Source: Acidimicrobiaceae bacterium (GTDB lineage: Bacteria; Actinomycetota; Acidimicrobiia; Acidimicrobiales; RAAP-2). From it: a DNA stretch of 58,293 bases. Position 1 is the first letter of the stretch; each line of letters begins with the position of its first letter. The stretch is from assembly GCA_003162395.1 (NCBI GenBank), contig PMON01000063.1:541-58833 (forward strand), read 5' to 3'. Below, piece by piece: positions 51,955-58,293 of the stretch. Made by a program: the position numbers and the translations under genes. Below the pieces are notes generated by a model that was not told the origin of the DNA, did not search any database, and saw nothing but the letters and a program-made list of their open reading frames with translations.

Positions 51955-54486
51955 CTACTCGGTCTCGGTGCCCGCCCCCGAGGTGCTCCGGGGCACCGCG
52001 ATGGTTGGCGGGTCCGGCGTCGCCGGGGTCGAGTGCTCGACCACTGGCACCGCTGAGGTCGGCGCGGCTGCCGGCGACTCATCGGTCAGCACGGGAACCG
52101 CCGACGTCGGCATCTCCTCGTCGTGATCGTCCCTGCCCTGCACGACCATCACGCCGGTTGACGGCTCGGGGGGACGTTCGTCGTCGGCGTCGTGCCCCGC
52201 GTCGATCCAGAGCTGCGCGGCGATCGCTTCGAGGCCGGCGAGCCGCGCCGCTGCCTCGCGACGTCGACGAAGCCGGACGGCGAGCAGCTCCCAGGGCACG
52301 AGCAGCGAGAGCACGGCGACGAGGGCAGCCACGCCGGCGGCGGGGATCCCCGGGGGCAGGAACGTGAACGCGACGGTCGAGCGGCCCTTCGGGACGAGGA
52401 TCGCCTGCATGAGCGCGCGGTTCTTGACGGTCACGGCCGCGCCGTTGACCGTCGCGCTCCATCCAGGGAAGTACAGCTCGGTGCGCACCAGCAGCGACTG
52501 GTGCGCACACGTCGTCACGTAGGAGTCCTGGGTCTTGGCCACGACCGAGCAGTCAGGCGCAGAGACGATCGGGTGCGACGTGTCCAGCCGCCAGACCTCG
52601 AGGAAGCCGTCGTCGTAGACAAGCGCCGCGCCGGGGCGCCCGCGAAACAGCTGGATCCGCTCGGGTGCCACGATGAAGCGCACGCCGAGCTGCTCGTAGA
52701 GCGAGAGATTCTGGAAGAGGAGGGCTGCCGAGCTGGGGACGCCGGGGATCGACCGGTGGAGCCCGTTGAACTCCGTCGGGTCCTCGTAGGGGTCGAGCTT
52801 CAAGGCGATGGTCTCGAACGACTTGGGGACGGGCAGGTCGACGTCGTCGAGCTGGCCGATGCCCACCTGGGACCCGTAGTTGGCCGAGGGCACGCCGAAG
52901 CCGAAGATCCGGTCGCTGCCCACGTCGGCCGCCAAGAAGGCCTGTGCGCGCGTGTCGACACGAATGTTCGAGGGCCACGACGCGAGCGGGATCGCGAAGA
53001 GCACCGCGGCCTCTGCGACGACGACCGCACCCGCGATCGCCCCTCGCAGATTCGACGGCACGAGCGACGCCACCAGCAGCCCTGCGATGACGACGACCAC
53101 GATCAGCTCGGAGAGGTGGAACGAGGTGGGGGTGAGCGCCTTCGACGCCGCGACCGCGCCCGAGCCGACGGACATCCCGATGAGCAGCACCCCGGTCGTG
53201 ACGAGGAGGCCAGTGGCGACGGCCTTGACCGACTCGGCCCTGGTGCTGGTCGCGAGGTCCCGGATCGCGAAGGCCGCGAGGATGACGAGCCCGAGCTCCC
53301 AGGTCGCCGGCAGGTACCGGTACAGCACGATGTGGGTGATGAAGGGCAGCGACGCCACCGCCGGGTGGATGATGGGCACCCCCACGGAGTCCGCCAGGCT
53401 GAAGCCGATCCACAAAGCGATGACGATGCGCAGACCCCGGTCGCGCTTCCCGAACAGCGAGGCAACGGCGAGCGCCATGAGGGCGAAGCCCGCGTAGCCG
53501 CCGACCGCTCCCCAGAGGCTGACGTTCACCGGGAACTTGCCCTGCAGCACCCTGCCGAACAGGTAGGGCGAGACCGACATCGCCGTGTACGCCCCGGCCA
53601 TTTTCTCGGCGGCGGCGTTGCCCGCGTGCTCGGCGACGAAGCCGGAGTGCAGGTAGTCGCTGAACGCCACGAGGGCGGGCGCCGCGATCGCGATCCCCGC
53701 CGCGATCCCCGCGCCTGCCTTTCTGGCGTAGTCGAGGGCCTTGGCGCGGTCGAGGGCGAAGCCCCGCTGGATGGCGACGACGACGACGAAGATGAGCCCG
53801 AGCGCGGCGGTCTCGATGAAGCCCGAGAGCAGCGCGAACGCGGTGCCGACCGCCAGCCAACGCCAGCCGCCGCCTCGGCCCTCCGCGGCTGCGCGGCGCG
53901 CGCGCTCGAGGCCGAGGAGCATGACCGGCAGGAAGCACACCGGGTTGACCGCGGCGTTCGCGAGCCACGCGTAGGTCCCGTTGGTGGCGAAGAGCATGCC
54001 GCCGATCGCCGCGATGAGCGGGTTGCACCGGAGCTCTCGAAGCAGCCAGTACGTGGCGACACCCGCGACTGCCTCCAAGGAGAGATGGAAGATCAGCGAC
54101 CCGTCGTGGAGCAGGTAGAGCAGCGTGAACGGGAAGAGCCCGCCGGACTGCAGCTCGCCGATCAAAGGGGCGCCGAGCCCCTCGAAGGGGTTCCACCACG
54201 GCAGGTGGCCGTGTGCGAGCTGTGAGGCTGCGCGCGTGCTCAGGGTGTACGCGGTCGTGTAGACGTTCGGGTCCGTCGTGGGGAGGGCAGAGGTCGAGTG
54301 GGGGAGAGACCCGAAGCCCGAGTACAGCGCGAAGGGGTTGTAGCGCGAGGGGTTGCGGAGCACGCCGAGCGTGACCGCGATCGGCCACAGGCCCGCGACC
54401 GAGCAGCCGAGCACCTCCTTCCATCGCGCGTAGCGCCGGGGCATCAGCGTGCGGTCACGTGCGGGCGGTGACGTCGTCGCCGCCAC
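51955..54486 (-). CDS. YfhO-like multi-pass membrane protein (GT-C type)
   Basis: An 843-residue protein with about 12-13 membrane segments over residues 30-520. It has the typical YfhO start, with an NPFEGLGAPLIGELQSGGLFP loop (residues about 98-118), then a soluble outer domain up to about 745 and one further membrane segment near 750-770. The tail is a disordered acidic stretch. YfhO-type proteins help attach glycosyl groups to cell-envelope polymers. The start is a GTG at 54486; an ATG at 54444 is possible. Confidence 0.75.
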   Translation of the reverse strand: MAATTSPPARDRTLMPRRYARWKEVLGCSVAGLWPIAVTLGVLRNPSRYNPFALYSGFGSLPHSTSALPTTDPNVYTTAYTLSTRAASQLAHGHLPWWNPFEGLGAPLIGELQSGGLFPFTLLYLLHDGSLIFHLSLEAVAGVATYWLLRELRCNPLIAAIGGMLFATNGTYAWLANAAVNPVCFLPVMLLGLERARRAAAEGRGGGWRWLAVGTAFALLSGFIETAALGLIFVVVVAIQRGFALDRAKALDYARKAGAGIAAGIAIAAPALVAFSDYLHSGFVAEHAGNAAAEKMAGAYTAMSVSPYLFGRVLQGKFPVNVSLWGAVGGYAGFALMALAVASLFGKRDRGLRIVIALWIGFSLADSVGVPIIHPAVASLPFITHIVLYRYLPATWELGLVILAAFAIRDLATSTRAESVKAVATGLLVTTGVLLIGMSVGSGAVAASKALTPTSFHLSELIVVVVIAGLLVASLVPSNLRGAIAGAVVVAEAAVLFAIPLASWPSNIRVDTRAQAFLAADVGSDRIFGFGVPSANYGSQVGIGQLDDVDLPVPKSFETIALKLDPYEDPTEFNGLHRSIPGVPSSAALLFQNLSLYEQLGVRFIVAPERIQLFRGRPGAALVYDDGFLEVWRLDTSHPIVSAPDCSVVAKTQDSYVTTCAHQSLLVRTELYFPGWSATVNGAAVTVKNRALMQAILVPKGRSTVAFTFLPPGIPAAGVAALVAVLSLLVPWELLAVRLRRRREAAARLAGLEAIAAQLWIDAGHDADDERPPEPSTGVMVVQGRDDHDEEMPTSAVPVLTDESPAAAPTSAVPVVEHSTPATPDPPTIAVPRSTSGAGTETE

Positions 54487-54622
54487 GAGGTCGTGTGCAC
54501 GCTGACAGCCGCGCCCGTCGAGTGCCTCGCCAACGGGTCAGCGTCGGACGGCAGCATCCACGTGCGGGTCGCGGACCACGAGGGCGACGGCCGCTCGGTC
54601 GAGGTGGCGCCGCATCGCGCCC

Positions 54623-55906
54623 TCAACTCGCGGGCGTAAACGCGCAGGGGAGGTGCTTGATGCCGTTGACGAAGTTCGAGCGAAGGCGGACCGGCTCGGA
54701 CGTGGCCGCGAGGTCCGGAAGACGTCGGAACAGCTCACGATGGATCACCTTGATCTCCCGCCGCGCGAGGTGCGCACCGAGACAGAAGTGCGGGCCTGCC
54801 GCCCCGAACCCGAGATGTGGGTTCGGGTCGCGCAGCACGTCGAAGCGATACGGGTCGTCGAAGACCTCGCTGTCGCGGTTTGCTGAGTTGTAGAAGAGCA
54901 GCACGCGGTCGCCTGCCTGCAGCTCGGTGCCCGACAGCGTCGTCGCCTCGCTCACCGTGCGCCGCATCCAGATCACCGGCGATGCCCAGCGCACGATCTC
55001 GTCGACCGCGGTCGCCGCTCGGCCCTCGAAGTCGGCCTGCCAGAGGGCTTTTTGGTCCGGGTACTGGGAAAACGCCCACGTCGCGTGGGCGATCGCGGTC
55101 CGGGTCGTCTCGTTGCCCGCAGTCACCAAGAGGATGAAGAAGCTCGCGAGCTCTTGGTGCGTGAGTGCGTCTCCTTCGATCTCTGAGTTGACGAGGGCCG
55201 ACGTGATGTCGTCAGCGGGGTGCTCGATCCGGTGGGCCCCGAGCTCTTCCATCATGGTGGTGAGCGTGGCGCCGGCCTCCATGACGGCGAACACGGGGTT
55301 CGCGGTCGGGTCGCCACCGACGTACTCGGGATCGCCGCCGGACAGGATCGTGTTCGAGCACCGCAGCACGGCGTCCTCGTCGGCGCGAGGCACGCCCATC
55401 ATCTCGCAGATGATTCGCAGTGGGAAGGGGGCTGCGACGTCGGTCGCGAAGTCGCAGCCGCCGTCGCTCGCGATCGAGTCGACGACGTCGCGCGCGACGC
55501 GGTCGATGGAGTCCTCGATGGCCTGGACACGTCGAGGATTGAACGCATTGGAGACAATGCGGCGCAGCCGTGTGTGCCGGGGATTGTCCGTCGAGATCAT
55601 CCCGGAGAAGTACTCGACCATCTCAGGAGGCAGGTCGATCAGCGAGACCGCACCCTTGCCCGAGACGAAGATCTCCGGATGCCGGCTCGCGGTGGTGACG
55701 TCCTGGTGCCTCGTGAGGGCGTAGTACCCCGTGCCTTCTGGCAGCTCGAAGGGGAAGTCCTCGATGACCGGATCGTCGAAATGCGGCAATAGCCGCTCGT
55801 TGCGGAGCAGCTCGAAGGCGCCCTCTCGTGTCTCCCACGGGAGGCCCCAGAACTCCATTGCGTTGAGGTTGATCTCCTCAAGGGTGAGCGCAGGTGTCGG
55901 TGGCAC
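54623..55906 (-). CDS. Cytochrome P450 (CYP125/142-like group)
   Basis: A 427-residue P450. The oxygen-activation helix reads LLVTAGNETTRT, the ExxR motif is in VDEIVRWASPV..MRR, and the heme-binding loop LGFGAAGPHFCLGAHLARRE has the axial cysteine. The start FWGLPWETREGAFELLR and the STDNPRHTRLRRIVSNAF segment resemble steroid and fatty-acid hydroxylases of Actinomycetota. The GTG at 55906 is chosen because the frame above it is Arg/Cys-rich noise. The redox partner is not adjacent. Confidence 0.9.
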   Translation of the reverse strand: MPPTPALTLEEINLNAMEFWGLPWETREGAFELLRNERLLPHFDDPVIEDFPFELPEGTGYYALTRHQDVTTASRHPEIFVSGKGAVSLIDLPPEMVEYFSGMISTDNPRHTRLRRIVSNAFNPRRVQAIEDSIDRVARDVVDSIASDGGCDFATDVAAPFPLRIICEMMGVPRADEDAVLRCSNTILSGGDPEYVGGDPTANPVFAVMEAGATLTTMMEELGAHRIEHPADDITSALVNSEIEGDALTHQELASFFILLVTAGNETTRTAIAHATWAFSQYPDQKALWQADFEGRAATAVDEIVRWASPVIWMRRTVSEATTLSGTELQAGDRVLLFYNSANRDSEVFDDPYRFDVLRDPNPHLGFGAAGPHFCLGAHLARREIKVIHRELFRRLPDLAATSEPVRLRSNFVNGIKHLPCAFTPAS

Positions 55907-56043
55907 GCAGCAACAGTAGCGAGGTGCCCATCGCGCCCCTGGCGGCCGAGATCCCTCGGCGGCGCAGCGACGCGGCCAGCACACGGCGAGCCACAGCCTG
56001 GCTGCATCGTGCCTGCACGGGCCGACCGAGTCCGCGGCAGACT

Positions 56044-56391
56044 GTGCACGTGGACGAGCCGACTCCTCACGCGACGATCACCGACGAAGAGAGAGCCAAG
56101 CGGCTCACCGCGCTGCGGGAGCTGATCGAGCTCATGCGGCCCTCGGTCCAGCAGGACGGCGGGGATCTCCTGCTTCTGAGCGCGGACGTCGAGACCGGCG
56201 TCGTCGAGGTGCAGCTCCAAGGCTCCTGCACGTCGTGCGCGATCAGCTCGTCGACGCTCGAGGGCGGGGTCACGAGGATCCTGAGCGCTCGCCTCGACTG
56301 GGTCACCGAGGTCCGCGGCGGCGTGGACGAGTCGGCGGACCCGATCGAGGCCGCACTGCTCGGACGAGGGGCGTACGTCCCGAAGGGATGA
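56044..56391 (+). CDS. NifU C-terminal domain protein (Fe-S scaffold type)
   Basis: A 115-residue protein (GTG at 56044, or 56050). The domain LRELIELMRPSVQQDGGDLLLLSAD...VEVQLQGSCTSCAISSSTLEGGVTRIL carries the CXXC pair that binds an iron-sulphur cluster for transfer. It is divergent from the P450 gene, 137 bases away. It probably matures Fe-S proteins such as ferredoxins. Confidence 0.85.
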   Translation: MHVDEPTPHATITDEERAKRLTALRELIELMRPSVQQDGGDLLLLSADVETGVVEVQLQGSCTSCAISSSTLEGGVTRILSARLDWVTEVRGGVDESADPIEAALLGRGAYVPKG

Positions 56392-56439
56392 GCTGACCGA
56401 CATCGTCGGCCGCCGAGCCCCGCTGCACGACCGGCCAGC

Positions 56440-56458
56440 TACTTAGTTATACTAAGTA
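56440..56458. promoter_or_regulatory. Perfect MarR-type palindrome
   Basis: TACTTAG-TTATA-CTAAGTA, 7-base arms around 5 bases, ending 3 bases before the MarR ATG at 56462. It fits a MarR operator of about 19 bases and probably gives autoregulation of the MarR-MFS operon. Confidence 0.65.
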
Positions 56459-56461
56459 ACT

Positions 56462-56902
56462 ATGACGGTCGCCAGCGCCTCCACCTCGGTGGCGAGCCTT
56501 GCTCCGCGCCTTCGGGTCGCCGTCACGAGGCTCAACCGTCGGCTCCGCTCGAACGCGCTCGGGGGTATCTCGCCGGCCCAGGCCTCGGCGCTCGCGATGA
56601 TCGAGCGGCTCGGCTCCCCGGCGCTGCATACGTTGGCCGCCGCTGAGCAGATCCGACCGCCCTCGATGACGAGGATCGTCGACGCCCTCGAGTCCGATGG
56701 ACTCGTCGAGCGCCGTGTCGACGACGCAGATCGCAGGAGCTCGCGGGTGTCACTGACATCAGCGGGTCGCCGGGAGCTCACGACGATCAGGAATCGCAAG
56801 ACCGCCTTTCTTGAGCAGCGTCTCGCCGCCCTCTCGGAGGCCGACCGCGTCTCGGTCGCCAAGGCGCTCGACATCCTCGAGCGCCTCGCGGAGGAGCAAT
56901 GA
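56462..56902 (+). CDS. MarR family regulator
   Basis: A 146-residue winged-helix repressor. The recognition helix region is SPALHTLAAAEQIRPPSMTRIVDALE and the wing is DDADRRSSRVSLT, both typical. It overlaps the MFS gene by an ATGA and sits right behind its palindrome. It likely represses the exporter until a small molecule binds. Confidence 0.9.
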   Translation: MTVASASTSVASLAPRLRVAVTRLNRRLRSNALGGISPAQASALAMIERLGSPALHTLAAAEQIRPPSMTRIVDALESDGLVERRVDDADRRSSRVSLTSAGRRELTTIRNRKTAFLEQRLAALSEADRVSVAKALDILERLAEEQ

Positions 56903-58152
56903 GGTTCGTCCGTAACATCTCGGAGAGGACCTTCCAGTCGCTGCAGGTGCGGAACTTCCGCCTGTACTTCATCGGACAGTCGATCTCGATCTCGGGCACC
57001 TGGATGCAGTCCCTCGCCCAGGCGTGGTTGGTGCTGTCGCTCCACGGCACGTCGGGGCTCGAGCTCGGCGTGACGGTCGCGCTGCCGTTCGTGCCGATGC
57101 TCCTGTTCGGCCCGTTCGGCGGCGTTGTCGCGGACCGATCCAACAAGCGGCTTGTGCTCTATTGCACCCAGAGCGTCGCCGGGGTGCTTGCGCTCACCCT
57201 CGGGGTGCTCGTGTCCACGCACCACGTCTCGCTGCCCGCCATCTGGACCTTGGCTGGGCTCCTCGGCATCGTCAACCTCTTCGACAACCCGGCGCGCCAG
57301 TCCTTCGTCCAAGAGATGGTGGGTAAGGAATACCTCTCGAACGCCGTGTCGCTCAACAGCGCGATGATCAACATGGGACGAATCGTCGGCCCCGGCATCG
57401 GTGCGGCGATCCTCGCGTTCGTCGGCATCGCAGCGTGCTTCTACGTGAACGCCGCGTCCTACGTCGGGGTCATCGCAGCGCTCGCGATGATGCGCAGCGC
57501 CGAGATCACGCGGATCCGCACCGTCGTCCGTGCGCGCGGCCAGGTCCGAGAGGGCCTGCGCTACGCGTGGCGCACGGCAAAGCTCCGAGAGGTGCTCGCC
57601 TCGGTGGTCGTCGTCGGGACCTTCGCGTTCAACTTCGCGATCACGCTCCCGCTCCTCACCAAGCACGTGCTGCACGGATCCGTGACCGACTACGCCTTCG
57701 TCATGTGCTCGATGGGCCTGGGTGGGCTCGTCGGCGGCCTCTACGTCGCGCACCGCTCCCGGCCGACACGGTCGCTCCTGACGCTGCTCGCGGTCGCCTT
57801 CGCCGTCCTCATGGGCGCGGTCGCGGCGGCACCCACCGTGCTCACGGCCTGCATCGTGCTCATCCCGATGGGTGCGGTGTCGCTCGCATTCGTGTCCACG
57901 GCGAACGCGACCCTCCAGCTGAACAGCGCAGAAGAGATGCGCGGGCGCGTCATGAGCCTCTACGCGATGGGGTTTCTCGGCACGACCCCGATCGGGGCGC
58001 TCATCGTGGGGTTGGTTGCCGACGGGTCCAACGCACGCGTCGCGATCGCCATGGGCGCGGTCGCCACCGCGGCAGCTGCAGGGTTCCTCTACTCGACCTC
58101 GAAGGTGCCCTCGGGGGCCGCGCTCGCTGCGACCTCGGTGACGCCCGCCTAG
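56899..58152 (+). CDS. MFS transporter (EntS-like exporter family)
   Basis: A 417-residue exporter with about 12 membrane segments and a central loop. Family blocks are FRLYFIGQSISISGTWMQSLAQAWL, GGVVADRSNKR, FDNPARQSFVQEMVG, LNSAMINMGRIVGPGIGA and EEMRGRVMSLYAM, as in the MFS_3 group that exports siderophores and drugs. It is translationally coupled to the MarR regulator, suggesting substrate-induced efflux. Confidence 0.9.
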   Translation: MRFVRNISERTFQSLQVRNFRLYFIGQSISISGTWMQSLAQAWLVLSLHGTSGLELGVTVALPFVPMLLFGPFGGVVADRSNKRLVLYCTQSVAGVLALTLGVLVSTHHVSLPAIWTLAGLLGIVNLFDNPARQSFVQEMVGKEYLSNAVSLNSAMINMGRIVGPGIGAAILAFVGIAACFYVNAASYVGVIAALAMMRSAEITRIRTVVRARGQVREGLRYAWRTAKLREVLASVVVVGTFAFNFAITLPLLTKHVLHGSVTDYAFVMCSMGLGGLVGGLYVAHRSRPTRSLLTLLAVAFAVLMGAVAAAPTVLTACIVLIPMGAVSLAFVSTANATLQLNSAEEMRGRVMSLYAMGFLGTTPIGALIVGLVADGSNARVAIAMGAVATAAAAGFLYSTSKVPSGAALAATSVTPA

Positions 58153-58155
58153 TAG

Positions 58156-58293
58156 CTAGGGCTTGTGGACCTTCGGTTCCTTCGGGAGCCCGAGCGCCCG
58201 CTCCCCGACGAGGTTGCGCTGGATCTCGGCGGTCCCGCCCCAGATCGTCTCTGAGCGGCTGAAGAAGAAGCTCGCCTGCAGGTCGCTGACCGG
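58156..58293 (-). CDS. Acyl-CoA dehydrogenase, C-terminal end (partial)
   Basis: The last 45 residues of a gene that continues beyond the window. The SFFFSRSETIWGGTAEIQRN segment followed by GERALGLPKEP is the typical C-terminus of acyl-CoA dehydrogenases, with the conserved GGTxEIQRN loop that touches FAD. It is convergent with the MFS gene, 3 bases apart. Confidence 0.88.
   Translation of the reverse strand, partial: PVSDLQASFFFSRSETIWGGTAEIQRNLVGERALGLPKEPKVHKP

Noticed and set aside
52192-54225. 677-codon plus-strand frame opposite the YfhO-like gene
   Set aside because: Charged Arg/Glu/Asp-rich mirror of a membrane protein; the minus strand has regular membrane segments.
56452-57753. 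433-codon minus-strand frame opposite MarR-MFS
   Set aside because: Mirror frame; the plus strand encodes two clear families with an operator.
1-58293. CRISPR array
   Set aside because: The only tandem repeats are protein-coding blades and two micro-repeats; no regular 25-40 base direct repeats with spacers were seen.

Overview
The window looks like chromosomal DNA from a high-GC Gram-positive bacterium of the phylum Actinomycetota, possibly Acidimicrobiia or a neighbour. The basis is the GC-rich third codon positions, frequent GTG/TTG starts, many ATGA-type gene overlaps, large secreted proteins with Ser-Cys...Cys-x-Ala-Val-Gly repeats, and a DUF4349/ECF-sigma pair. The taxonomic call is inference; there is no rRNA gene or other strong marker here.

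Positions 1 to about 24.4 kb look like the right part of an integrated mobile element carrying defence cargo. It starts with the end of a replication-relaxation-like gene, a TraD/VirD4-like DNA-transfer ATPase and an M48 metalloprotease. Next is a compact minus-strand operon for a bacterial ubiquitin-like pathway: a single-domain multiubiquitin-type Ubl, a DUF6791-ThiF E1-like enzyme and a DUF6527 protein, all overlapping. It diverges from an XRE regulator plus ImmA/IrrE protease. A Res/Mod restriction-modification pair follows, convergent with a UvrD-type helicase fused to an AddB/RecB-like nuclease. After that come a frameshifted unknown gene, a DUF5131 (phage Gp37/Gp68) plus TcmP pair beside a small regulator-like gene, an uncharacterised protein, an HNH-type protein, two membrane proteins, and a decayed second copy of the transfer-ATPase P-loop segment. 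The Res/Mod/helicase genes are visibly less GC-rich in third positions than the right flank. The right edge is marked by the 3' half of a tRNA-Arg(CCT) gene at 24391-24435, a classical integration site, so the intact tRNA and the integrase are predicted to lie left of the window.

From about 24.4 to 44.4 kb the DNA is a patchwork. It holds small regulatory modules (YciI/ArsR, NUDIX/oxidoreductase, Fic, AbrB/PIN toxin-antitoxin), secreted repeat proteins (PQQ-type propeller, glycine-rich protein, Ser-Cys repeat protein), dispersed short repeats, and many broken genes: an AHSA1-DUF4280 chimera, a frameshifted membrane-anchored protein, an SCP2-like remnant and an aminoglycoside-phosphotransferase remnant.

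From about 44.4 kb to the end the DNA is dense, very GC-rich core sequence: DUF4349 protein and ECF sigma factor, acyl-CoA ligase, ketopantoate-reductase-like enzyme, two large GT-C/YfhO-like membrane proteins, RDD and GNAT proteins, a cytochrome P450, a NifU-domain protein, a MarR-MFS operon with a perfect operator, and the tail of an acyl-CoA dehydrogenase.
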